This document shows positions 1 through 7,137 of a stretch of 64,000 bases of DNA, piece after piece; positions within the stretch are counted from its first letter, which is position 1; every line of letters starts with the position of its first letter. Both the position numbers and the translations under genes were made by a program. Origin of the DNA: DATFRY01 sp035489015 (GTDB taxonomy: Bacteria > Myxococcota_A > Polyangia > Haliangiales > Haliangiaceae); contig DATHKR010000149.1 in the NCBI GenBank assembly GCA_035489015.1, positions 24,483-88,482 on the forward strand. Direction: 5' to 3'. Below the pieces are notes generated by a model. The model did no database searches and had not been told where the DNA came from. It worked only from the letters and a program-made list of their open reading frames with translations.

Positions 1-473
1 AGGAAGTCCACGGCCAGCTCTCCAGTCGCGGCCTGCGCGTCGGGATCGTGGCCGGCCGGTTCAACGGCCTCATCGTCGAGTCGCTGGTCAAGGGCGCGAT
101 CGACGCGGTGGTCCGCACCGGCGGGCGCGAGGAGGACGTGACGATCTACTGGGTGCCGGGGTCGTTCGAGATCCCGCAGCTCCTGCGCCGGCTGGTCGGG
201 CGCGGCGGGGCGGAGAAGCTCGACGCGGTGGTCTGCCTCGGCGCGGTCATCCGCGGCGCGACGCCGCACTTCGATCACATCTCGGCGGCGGTGGCGAGCG
301 GGGTGGCCGACGCGGCCCGCACCTCGTCGATCCCGATCACGTTCGGCGTCCTCACTACCGACACCATCGAGCAGGCGATCGAGCGAGCGGGGACCAAGGC
401 GGGCAACAAGGGCTTCGACGCGGCGCTGGCCGCGATCGAGATGGTCGGGCTGTTCCGGACCCTCGACGGATGA
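1..473 (+). CDS. ribH: 6,7-dimethyl-8-ribityllumazine synthase (5'-truncated by window edge)
   Basis: Catalyses the penultimate step of riboflavin synthesis: 5-amino-6-ribitylaminouracil plus 3,4-dihydroxy-2-butanone-4-phosphate gives lumazine. The open frame enters from the left edge (GQLSSRGLRVGIVAGRFN is visible before the first in-window GTG at 48), so the true start lies outside and only a few residues are missing. Family landmarks are present: SRFN-like AGRFN, PGSFEIPQ, GAVIRGATPHFDHI with the catalytic His, FGVLTTDT, and a late KAGNKG phosphate-site motif. About 156 residues are visible, the normal size. The stop is one base before the nusB ATG, so the two genes are almost certainly co-transcribed, as in many bacteria. 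Confidence 0.95.
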   Translation, partial: EVHGQLSSRGLRVGIVAGRFNGLIVESLVKGAIDAVVRTGGREEDVTIYWVPGSFEIPQLLRRLVGRGGAEKLDAVVCLGAVIRGATPHFDHISAAVASGVADAARTSSIPITFGVLTTDTIEQAIERAGTKAGNKGFDAALAAIEMVGLFRTLDG

Positions 474-474
474 G

Positions 475-906
475 ATGGTCACCGGGGTTCGCAGGCGGGC
501 GCGCGTGTACGGCCTGCAGGTCCTGTACGCGCTCGACATGAACGAGGGGGAGATCCCCTCGCGCGCGGTGACGATGTACGGCGAGCTGTTCGAGCTCGAG
601 CTGGACGCGCCCACCCTCGAGTTCGCCGGCCGGCTGGTCTCGATCACGCGCGAGCGCCTCGACGAGATCGACGACGCGATCCAGAGCGCGTCGCGCAACT
701 GGCGGCTCGACCGGATGTCGCGGGTCGACCGCAACATCCTGCGGCTGGCCACCTGCGAGCTGCGCCACTCGCCCGACGTGCCGGTCAAGGTGGTGATCAA
801 CGAGGCGGTCGAGCTGGCCAAGCGGTTCGGCACCGCGGACTCGCCCGCGTTCGTCAACGGCATCCTGGACCGGATCGCCCACCAGCTGCGGCGGCCGGCC
901 GATTGA
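475..906 (+). CDS. nusB: Transcription antitermination factor NusB
   Basis: RNA-binding antitermination factor that pairs with S10 (NusE) on boxA of rRNA leader transcripts. The 143-residue all-helical protein is standard length. N-terminal RRRARVYGLQVLYALDMN matches the usual RR.AR..A.Q.LY start of the family, and the C-terminal half carries DRNILRLA.CEL and VVINEAVELAKRFG followed by FVNGILDRIA, the classic NusB signature. ATG at 475 follows the ribH stop by one base, which supports translational coupling. The pairing ribH-nusB is a common conserved neighbourhood. Confidence 0.95.
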   Translation: MVTGVRRRARVYGLQVLYALDMNEGEIPSRAVTMYGELFELELDAPTLEFAGRLVSITRERLDEIDDAIQSASRNWRLDRMSRVDRNILRLATCELRHSPDVPVKVVINEAVELAKRFGTADSPAFVNGILDRIAHQLRRPAD

Positions 907-916
907 GCGGGGAGCG

Positions 917-1453
917 ATGACGGTCCAGTTCCTCAGCTGCGAGCTACCGAGGTGGGAGGACGCGGGCGGCGACGCGCTGATCCTCACCTTCTTCCGCGAC
1001 GAGCGGCCGCTGCGCGGGGCCACCGGGCTGGCCGACTGGCGGCTGTGCGGGCGGCTGTCGCGCCTCATCAAGCTGGGCCGGATGCGCGGCGACCGCGGCG
1101 AGACGCTGCTGATGCCGCCCGGCCGGCGGCTGCCGTTCCGCCGCATCATCCTGTTCGGGCTGGGCTCCACCGCGTCGTTCAACGACGGGGTCTATCGCGG
1201 CCACGTCCGCCGCATCCGCCAGGTCACGCGCCAGGCCGGCATCCGCGACTTCGCGCTGCAGCCGCCCGGACGGGCGACCGGGCTGGTCGCGGCCCGGCGA
1301 GCGCTGGAGATGTGGATCGAGGAGGGCGGGCCGACCGGCGACGAGGACCGCGTGTCGATCATCGACACCGCCGGCGCGCAGAAGGAGATGGCCGACATCC
1401 TTCACGCGCGATTGCGACTGCGGGCGCGGACGTCGGAGCCACCGCCTCACTGA
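917..1453 (+). CDS. Stand-alone M17 leucyl-aminopeptidase N-terminal-domain protein
   Basis: 178 residues that resemble only the N-terminal (macro-like, non-catalytic) domain of M17 leucyl aminopeptidases: FFRDERPLRGATGLADWRLCG, RLSRLIKLGRM, and RRIILFGLGSTASFN are the recognisable blocks. The metal-binding catalytic C-terminal domain is absent, so peptidase activity is not expected. ATG 917 has a GGGGAG Shine-Dalgarno sequence 4-9 nt upstream and lies 10 bp after nusB, so the gene is probably the third of the ribH operon. Its 3' end overlaps the convergent lipoprotein gene by about 95 bp. Function unknown; a regulatory or binding role is an inference. Confidence 0.75.
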   Translation: MTVQFLSCELPRWEDAGGDALILTFFRDERPLRGATGLADWRLCGRLSRLIKLGRMRGDRGETLLMPPGRRLPFRRIILFGLGSTASFNDGVYRGHVRRIRQVTRQAGIRDFALQPPGRATGLVAARRALEMWIEEGGPTGDEDRVSIIDTAGAQKEMADILHARLRLRARTSEPPPH

Positions 1454-3581
1454 GCGCGAGCAGGACCGCGAGCCGGCACTCGGCGGACGCGGCCTGGTAC
1501 AGCTCGAGCGCCTTGACTCGCTCGGCGCGGTCGCCGCGGGCCAGGGCGGCGGCGGCCTGGAACGCGAGCCGCGCGCCGAGCGGGATGGCGCCGACCGCGA
1601 CCCGCGCGGACGAGGCGTGCTGGCGGGCGGAGCGCTCGGCCAGGGCGAGGGCCACGCGCAGGCGACCGGGCCGGCCGAGCGCGACGACCTGGCCGGACCA
1701 CGGGTCGACCACCGGGGCGAGGCGGCGAGTGCGAGCCAGGGCGTCGGCGGCGCCGTCGAACACGCGGCGGGCGAGGGCGAGGGCCAGGAGCGGGGAGCGG
1801 TCGGCCGCGACCCGCGGGCGGCCGGCGGCGCGGGCCAGGTCGCCGTCGTCGACCAGGGAGAGCACGCGCTCGGCGACGACCAGGTCGGGCGGGCGCACGG
1901 CCGCGGGCCGATCGGCGGTCGACGCGGCCGGAGACGCGGCCGCCTGCGCCGGAGCCGGACCGCCGTCCGGCAGGGCGTGGTCGAGAGTGGCGAGGGCGAC
2001 CGCCGCGGCCTCCGCGTCGCCGGCGGTGAGCTGGCGCAGGGTCCCCTGATCGGCGGCGAACACGGCGCCGCGCGCGCCGCCCGGCTCGAGGGCGGTCCGG
2101 TCCTGGGTCACGTCGGCCAGGAGACGCGCGCGCGCGCCGGCGACCAGGACCGGGGCCAGATTTTCGGCCAGCTCGCGCGCGGTGGCCGGAGCGGCGAGCC
2201 GGGTCCGGTCGAGCCGCGCGACCGCGTCGAACGCGGCGCGGGCCGGCCGCGCGCGCGCGGCGGCCTCCTCGGTCCACGCCCAGCGGGCCGCGCCGAGCGC
2301 GTACACGCTGGTCGCGCGCAGGTGATCGGCGATGGTGACCGGGGCGCCGCCCGGCGCGGCCAGCAGCGACGGGTCGGGGGCGACCCGCGCGCCGTCCAGC
2401 TCGATCCGGGCCTGGGCCAGGTCGCCCTCGGCCACCAGGCGCAGGATCTGATCGAGCCGGACCGCCGCGTCGGCCAGCGCGGCCGCCTCGGTCATGCGGA
2501 CGTAGGCGGCGACCGCGTCGCCGGCGGCGCGGTGGCGCTCGGCCCGGCGCGCGCCGCGCTCGGCTCCGGCGAACAGCGAGGCCAGCGGCGCGGGCAAGCG
2601 GGCCCGGTTCTGCTGCTCGACCAGCCGGGGCCAGCCGGCCGCCATGCGCTCCAGGGCGCGCCGGTAGGCCGCGTCGAGGGCGGTCTGCTCGTCGCGCGAG
2701 AGGACCAGGTCGGCGACCGCGGCCGGCTCCGGCTCGGGCAGCGGCGCCCCGGTCAGCGCGCGGTACGCGGCCGGCAGGTCGGGCGCCAGCCACGCGTGTC
2801 CACCGGCGGTGCGGATGACGCGGACCAGGTTGACGGTGGCGCGGCTCTGTCCCTGCTGCGCGGGCGCGGGCGCGGCGCCGCCGCCGATCGGCAGCACGAT
2901 GCGGCGAGCTCCGCGCGCGAGGGCGGCCTGCACCTCGGTCAGCGGATCGGCGACCGGCGCGAGCGAGCCGTCCGGATCGAGCTCGGCGATGACGACCGAC
3001 GAGCGAGGCAGTCGGGCGCCGGTCAGCGCGGCGAGCGCGGCGGTCGCCAGCGTGGCCGGGGCGGGCGGGTCGACCTCGCGGCCGCGCGAGAGGGCGGCGA
3101 GCTCGACGTCGAGAGGCCCCTTGCCGACCGCCGCGGTCGCCGAGAGTCGCGCCTGCCACAGCGCGGGCGCCCACGCCGCGCCGGCCAGCGGCGGCCCGCT
3201 GGGCGGCGGGGACGGCGGCGGGGCGTTGGGATTCGGAGGCAGCTGCGGGGGAGGCAGGATCGGGTTGCCCGATCGACGATCTCGCGGGCGCGCGATCAGC
3301 CAGAAGGTCGACCAGCCGGCGTCGCCGCCGGTCCCCGCCGCGACGACGTCGATCCAGTGCGGCCGGCCGAGCAGCTGGACCGGGCGCGCGCGCCCCGCGC
3401 CGCCGGCACCGAGCACCAGCCCACGGGTCGGATCGCGGGCCAGGTCGGCGGCGGTCAGCGGCGCGACCGAGAGCGACGGCGGCTCGGGCGGCCCCGACAC
3501 CACGCCGACCCGGCGCGTGCGGCCCGGGCACCCGGCCAGAGCCACGAGCAGCAGCGCCCAGGCGCGCGCGCGCATCGACAT
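1359..3581 (-). CDS. Large lipoprotein with degenerate Lon (S16)-like domain
   Basis: About 740 residues. The start ATG at 3581 gives a lipoprotein signal (RARAWALLLVALAGC, Cys about residue 18), so the protein is probably tethered to a membrane. A Pro-rich linker is followed by a region that aligns with the Lon S16 proteolytic domain: PAPATLATAALAALTGARL matches GPSAGITMATAL..LTG of Lon, and LAPVADPLTEVQAALARGA matches VLPIGGLKEKLLAAHRAG. The catalytic Ser position is Pro and the catalytic Lys position is Leu, so it is predicted to be inactive. The remaining ~450 residues are Ala-rich helices without a recognised domain. A GATACT hexamer 6 nt upstream suggests a leaderless transcript. A GTG at 3599 is an alternative start. 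Confidence 0.7.
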   Translation of the reverse strand: MSMRARAWALLLVALAGCPGRTRRVGVVSGPPEPPSLSVAPLTAADLARDPTRGLVLGAGGAGRARPVQLLGRPHWIDVVAAGTGGDAGWSTFWLIARPRDRRSGNPILPPPQLPPNPNAPPPSPPPSGPPLAGAAWAPALWQARLSATAAVGKGPLDVELAALSRGREVDPPAPATLATAALAALTGARLPRSSVVIAELDPDGSLAPVADPLTEVQAALARGARRIVLPIGGGAAPAPAQQGQSRATVNLVRVIRTAGGHAWLAPDLPAAYRALTGAPLPEPEPAAVADLVLSRDEQTALDAAYRRALERMAAGWPRLVEQQNRARLPAPLASLFAGAERGARRAERHRAAGDAVAAYVRMTEAAALADAAVRLDQILRLVAEGDLAQARIELDGARVAPDPSLLAAPGGAPVTIADHLRATSVYALGAARWAWTEEAAARARPARAAFDAVARLDRTRLAAPATARELAENLAPVLVAGARARLLADVTQDRTALEPGGARGAVFAADQGTLRQLTAGDAEAAAVALATLDHALPDGGPAPAQAAASPAASTADRPAAVRPPDLVVAERVLSLVDDGDLARAAGRPRVAADRSPLLALALARRVFDGAADALARTRRLAPVVDPWSGQVVALGRPGRLRVALALAERSARQHASSARVAVGAIPLGARLAFQAAAALARGDRAERVKALELYQAASAECRLAVLLALSEAVAPTSAPAVAIAREGCRPSPSARRRCR

Positions 3582-3587
3582 GCCCGG

Positions 3588-3593
3588 AGTATC
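3588..3593 (-). promoter_or_regulatory. Candidate -10 hexamer GATACT of leaderless lipoprotein gene
   Basis: GATACT on the minus strand ends 6 nt before the ATG at 3581, the spacing expected if transcription starts at the start codon. No good -35 hexamer is visible 16-18 nt further upstream, and no Shine-Dalgarno sequence precedes the ATG. Confidence 0.3.
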
Positions 3594-3599
3594 GTCCAC

Positions 3600-4038
3600 C
3601 GCCGAGCGCCCCCGGAAGCCCCGCGGCCGCGCGTCCGCACCGGCGGCGATCTCGATGCGCGCGGGCAGGGCGGGGCCGGCGCCCGCAGAACCGCGCAGGA
3701 GGCTCGGGTGGCGGGCTCGCCATGGTCGAGCCTGGCTCGGGGAGCGCGCCGAGCGCGGTGATCGGTGACGCGCCGATCTGGTGCTCCGACCCGGGAGATA
3801 ATGGGCTCGTCAGGCGAGGCACATCGCGCTCCGAACAAGGCGCGAGAAGGGAGCTGGGTGGCCCCCGGTGACCGACGAGCAACGCCGTTCGGGGCGTGAG
3901 GGGCCCGCCCGCGAGATCCGTATCTCCCGGTCGGAGCACCAGAGGCCCACGCGGGCAGGGCGGGCCAGCGGCGTCACGCGATGAGTCGGCGCCCTCCGCT
4001 CCTCGCCAGCGCCTCGTCCCGCGGCGGGCGATTGTGGA
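3600..4038. other. Intergenic region without a gene
   Basis: Divergent intergenic region between the lipoprotein (minus) and cheW-like gene (plus). I see no credible coding sequence. Its main content is the large imperfect inverted repeat annotated at 3776-3943. Confidence 0.6.
3776..3943. repeat. ~168-nt imperfect inverted repeat / candidate structured RNA
   Basis: Outer arms 3776-3800 (ATCTGGTGCTCCGACCCGGG...) and 3921-3943 are reverse complements apart from one missing base. Inner arms 3827-3836 (CGCTCCGAAC) and 3887-3896 (GTTCGGGGCG) pair at 9 of 10 positions. The segments between outer and inner arms are nearly equal (26 and 24 nt) and pair partly (CTCGTCAGGCGAG with CCCGCCCGCGAG). The whole element can fold as one long interrupted hairpin around a ~50-nt loop. 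It could be a structured RNA, a decayed miniature mobile element or a cruciform; no target-site duplication was seen. Confidence 0.6.
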
Positions 4039-4044
4039 TAGGAT
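4039..4044 (+). promoter_or_regulatory. Candidate -10 hexamer TAGGAT upstream of cheW-like gene
   Basis: TAGGAT ends 6 nt before the GTG start at 4051, the same spacing as at several other genes in the window. The purine-rich GGATGGGG here could alternatively act as a Shine-Dalgarno sequence. Confidence 0.25.
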
Positions 4045-4050
4045 GGGGCG

Positions 4051-4503
4051 GTGGAGTCGAGGCAGATGGCCTGCTTCCGGGTGAGCGGACGCGAGTGCGC
4101 TGTGGACGTCATGCGGATCGCGGAGGTGCTGCGCCCGGTGCCGGTCACCCTGCTTCCGTCCGCGCCGCCGTTCGTCGAGGGGCTCATCGAGCTGCGCGGC
4201 CGCTTCCTCCCGCTCATCGATCTGCGCCGACGGTTCGGCGACACCGCGCCGAGCGAGCGCGACACCGGCAAGTTCATCGTCGTCCCGCTCGACGAATCGT
4301 CGGTGGCGCTGGTGGTCGACGACGTGAGCGGGGTCGAGCGGATCCCGATCGAGCTCATCCAGGCGCCGCCCAGCCTGGCCACCGGGCGGATCGCGCCGCC
4401 GTTCGTGTCCGGCGTGGTGCGCTGGAACGACCGCGTCCTCATGGTGCTCGACCTCGACGCGGTCCTGTCGTCGGACGAGCGCGCCGAGCTGGCCGCGCTC
4501 TGA
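4051..4503 (+). CDS. CheW-like chemotaxis coupling protein
   Basis: 150-residue single CheW domain, the adaptor that links chemoreceptors to a CheA kinase. It begins with CFRVSGRECAVDVMRIAEVL, continues with FVEGLIELRGRFLPLIDLRRRFG, the diagnostic I.LRG...P.IDL.. block of CheW, and ends with a strand reading VVRWNDRVLMVLDLDAVL. No CheA, receptor or CheB/CheR gene lies nearby, so this is an orphan coupler that probably works with an array encoded elsewhere. The GTG at 4051 is preceded by GGATGGGG; the ATG at 4066 is an alternative start that loses five residues. It is convergent with the next gene, 46 bp away, without an obvious terminator hairpin between them. Confidence 0.85.
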   Translation: MESRQMACFRVSGRECAVDVMRIAEVLRPVPVTLLPSAPPFVEGLIELRGRFLPLIDLRRRFGDTAPSERDTGKFIVVPLDESSVALVVDDVSGVERIPIELIQAPPSLATGRIAPPFVSGVVRWNDRVLMVLDLDAVLSSDERAELAAL

Positions 4504-4549
4504 CCTCGATCTGGTCCTGGCTGGTCCCGGCTCGCCCGGCTCGCCCGGT

Positions 4550-6361
4550 TCAGGGCCCGCGTTTGGCGCTCTCCGCCGCGCGCAGCCGCTCCTCGCCCTC
4601 ACCGCCATCCGGCCCGACCTCGAGCGCGCGGCGGTAGAACCGCTCGGCCCCGGGGCGGTCGCCATCGGCCTCGGCCAGCTCGGCGGCCAGGAGCAGCGCC
4701 TCGGGCAGGTCCGGCCGGCGCACCAGCGCGCGCGCGCACAGCTCGCGGGCCCGCGCCATGTCTCCGTCCGTTCGCGCCGCGCGTGCCGCGCGCAGCCCGC
4801 GCCGCGCCGCGACCACGTCGCCGGCCACGCTGGCGTCGCGGGTCCCGTCGGCCGGCACATCGTCGGGCGCCGCGGCGCGCGGCTCACCGCGCAGCTCGCG
4901 CATGAGATCGATCGCGCGGAAGCGCGCGCCCGCGCCCGGCCCGTCGGCGATCCACAGCACCATGTCGGCCGGATCGACCACCACCGTGTGAACCGCCTCC
5001 GGATCGTCGATCGCGGCGCGGTGGCCGGGAGGCAGCGGCCCGCCGCCCGGGCGCGCCGCGTCGCGCAGGATCGCCACCGCCTGCTCGACGCCGCCGGGTG
5101 GTGCCCGCCGGACCAGCTCGACCGCGCGCGCCACCCGATCGGCCGACGGCTTCATGCGCCGGGCCCGCTCACCCTCGAGCTCGGCGGCGAACGGCTCGGT
5201 GGTGAAGAAGTCCCCCTTCACCGCCGGCGACGCGTCGCGCACGACCCGCGTGCGACCGGGGCTGCGCTCGATCCAGGCCAGCCGTCGCCGCCGCCCGTCG
5301 ACCACCAGGTAACCGGCCGCGCCCAGCGGGGGGGCCTTCTCGATCGCGCGGATCGCCTCGTCCAGGGTGTGGGCGTGCTCGAGCATCCCGCGCGCCACGA
5401 GCGCGACCGGCTCGGCGACCCGGGTCAGCCTCACGTCGCCGGCCGCGATCGGGTGCACCATGACCGCGATCCCCTCGGCGTTGATGCCGGTCACGACGCC
5501 GATCATCCCCGGCCACCCGACGCTCGCGTACGGGATCCCGCCCTCCGGTCGCACCAGCGAGACCAGCGCCGCGCCGGCCGCGCGATCGCCGCCGTCCTCG
5601 GCGCCGAACACGGAGAAGCTCCGCCCGATGAGGAGGCGCGGCGGCGGTGGCGGCGCGGGCGGCACGAGCGGCACGCCGGCTCCCCTGGTCGTCGTCGCGG
5701 GCCGGGCCGGCGGCGCCGAGGTCGCGCCGGTCAGCACGAACGAGAGCGATCGCGCCATCGCGTCGTAGGAGACGCCGGGCGACTCGCCGGCGGGGGCGCC
5801 GACGTCGAGCGCGGCCTGGACCCGCAGGAGCGTCTCGAACGCGGGCGCCGGGGCCATCCCGCGCGCGGCCCCGTGCACGACTCCCGCGACCTCCTCGATC
5901 CGCGCCGGCGGCGTGCCGTCGTCGAGCAGGCGGAGCTCCCAGCGCAGACGCGAGCCGCGCCGCGTCTCGCCGAGGATCCCGTCGCCCGAGATCGCCGCGC
6001 GGATCGTCGACGCGAGCGGCGCGGTCGCCTCCGCCACCGCGCGTCCGATCAATCGACCGTGGCAGGCGCCGAGCGCGTGCGGCTTGCCCGCCACCCGCAG
6101 CACCGACAGCCCGCCGCTGGTGGCCAGCGAGCACTCACCGCCCCAGAACAGCGCCCACTCGGCGCCGGCGCTCTGCGGCGCCGGGCCCGCGCTGAGCGGA
6201 CCGGAGGGCATGTCTCCCGACGGCTCGGGATAGCTCACCACCCGACCGTAGATGAAGTAGCAGACCAGCCCGGCCAGGAGCGCCAGCCCGGCGCCGATCC
6301 CCAGCGAGCGCAGGCGACGGCGTCGCTTCGGCCGGCGGCTCCCGATCAGCAACTCGGTCAC
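4550..6361 (-). CDS. Membrane-anchored C45 (acyltransferase-like) family protein lacking the nucleophile Cys
   Basis: 603 residues. A basic N-terminus (RRPKRRRRLRSL) precedes one transmembrane helix (about 21-40). Residues ~85-500 resemble peptidase family C45 / 6-APA acyltransferase: GKPHALGACHGRLIGRAV, then GATSA (212-216), then GRSFSVFG (usually GRNFDW), VGWPGMIGVVTGINAEGIAV, and HTVVVDPADMVLWIADG. In active members the segment before GRN.D carries GCTS with the Ntn nucleophile Cys; here that Cys is Ala213, so autoprocessing and hydrolysis are not expected. The last ~90 residues form TPR-like helices (MARARELCARALVRRPDLPE). The GTG start at 6361 has TAGATT 6 nt upstream. The substrate or partner is unknown. 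Confidence 0.75.
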   Translation of the reverse strand: MTELLIGSRRPKRRRRLRSLGIGAGLALLAGLVCYFIYGRVVSYPEPSGDMPSGPLSAGPAPQSAGAEWALFWGGECSLATSGGLSVLRVAGKPHALGACHGRLIGRAVAEATAPLASTIRAAISGDGILGETRRGSRLRWELRLLDDGTPPARIEEVAGVVHGAARGMAPAPAFETLLRVQAALDVGAPAGESPGVSYDAMARSLSFVLTGATSAPPARPATTTRGAGVPLVPPAPPPPPRLLIGRSFSVFGAEDGGDRAAGAALVSLVRPEGGIPYASVGWPGMIGVVTGINAEGIAVMVHPIAAGDVRLTRVAEPVALVARGMLEHAHTLDEAIRAIEKAPPLGAAGYLVVDGRRRRLAWIERSPGRTRVVRDASPAVKGDFFTTEPFAAELEGERARRMKPSADRVARAVELVRRAPPGGVEQAVAILRDAARPGGGPLPPGHRAAIDDPEAVHTVVVDPADMVLWIADGPGAGARFRAIDLMRELRGEPRAAAPDDVPADGTRDASVAGDVVAARRGLRAARAARTDGDMARARELCARALVRRPDLPEALLLAAELAEADGDRPGAERFYRRALEVGPDGGEGEERLRAAESAKRGP

Positions 6362-6367
6362 GCGGTG

Positions 6368-6373
6368 AATCTA
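6368..6373 (-). promoter_or_regulatory. Candidate -10 hexamer TAGATT of leaderless C45-like gene
   Basis: TAGATT on the minus strand ends 6 nt before the GTG start at 6361. No Shine-Dalgarno sequence fits between hexamer and start, consistent with a leaderless transcript. Confidence 0.3.
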
Positions 6374-6425
6374 CCAGCCGGGTGTGGCGGATCACGGTCG
6401 GCTGGCGCGCGTTCGCCGATTGGCT

Positions 6426-6455
6426 TTGACCGGCCCGGCGCGGGCTTGCTAGCGT
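6426..6455 (+). promoter_or_regulatory. Candidate sigma70-type promoter TTGACC-N18-TAGCGT
   Basis: TTGACC at 6426-6431 and TAGCGT at 6450-6455, with an 18-nt spacer, lie 29 nt upstream of the zinc-ribbon gene start at 6484. The -35 is good and the -10 is weak. Confidence 0.3.
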
Positions 6456-6483
6456 CGGTGACGGAGGCAGTCGCCGTCTTCCC

Positions 6484-7119
6484 GTGCCCGGACCTGCGCC
6501 CCTCGTGGACTCGACTGCGCTCGTCGTCATGGAGGCGACCGGCGTCTCCGACAGCGCGCGGGTCGTGCTCCTGTGCCTGATCGGGCTGCTCCTGGTCATC
6601 CTCGGCTTCCTCATCGCGTTCGCGGTGCTCATCCGCCGCCGGCCGGCCCCGGCCACCGCCGACCGCGCCGCTCGCACCGGTGAGCCGCTCGCGGCCGCGC
6701 CGGTCGAGGCGCGCCCGGTCCGCGCCGCGGTCGCGGTCAGCCCGTCAGGTGGGCTGGCCGTGGCGCGCAGCGAGACGATGGCGTGTCCCACCTGTCGTCG
6801 CCAGTACGAGTCCCGGCTCGAGTTCTGCCCGCGCGACGCCCGCCGCCTGGTCCCGCTCAGCCAGCTCGACGCGCGCTCGGCCGGCAGCGTGTGCCCGGCG
6901 TGCCGGCGCGGCTCGGAGCCGGGCACGCGCTTCTGTCCGCACGACGGATCCGAGCTCCTCCCGGTCTCCCTCTACGAGGCCACCCGCAGCGACGCCGGCG
7001 CCGAGCCGACCGGCCCGACCGGGGTGATGGCCAAGATCTGCCCGCAGTGCCGCAGCCGCCACGACCTGGCCGCGACCTTCTGCGGCCGCGACGGCGTCGA
7101 GCTGGTCGCGATCAACTAG
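6484..7119 (+). CDS. Membrane-anchored triple zinc-ribbon protein
   Basis: 211 residues: a short N-terminus, one strong transmembrane helix (about residues 26-50, VVLLCLIGLLLVILGFLIAF), a basic stop RRRP, an Ala/Pro linker, then three zinc-ribbon-like repeats. Each repeat has CPxC followed 10 residues later by FC: CPTC..FCPRD, CPAC..FCPHDG and CPQC..FCGRDG. The final Cys is followed by [PG][RH]D, so Asp or His may complete a site that lacks a fourth Cys. The ribbons are predicted to be cytoplasmic. The GTG at 6484 is the first start; the ATG at 6529 would shorten the N-terminus without touching the helix. I do not recognise the function; protein-protein or metal binding is inferred. Confidence 0.65.
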   Translation: MPGPAPLVDSTALVVMEATGVSDSARVVLLCLIGLLLVILGFLIAFAVLIRRRPAPATADRAARTGEPLAAAPVEARPVRAAVAVSPSGGLAVARSETMACPTCRRQYESRLEFCPRDARRLVPLSQLDARSAGSVCPACRRGSEPGTRFCPHDGSELLPVSLYEATRSDAGAEPTGPTGVMAKICPQCRSRHDLAATFCGRDGVELVAIN

Positions 7120-7137
7120 CCGAGGGCGAGCGGCCGG

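Noticed and set aside
1447..4887. 1146-codon minus-strand open frame crossing several genes
   Set aside because: Arg/Ala/Pro-rich shadow of the lipoprotein, cheW and C45-like genes in another frame; no domain pattern. High GC makes stop codons rare.
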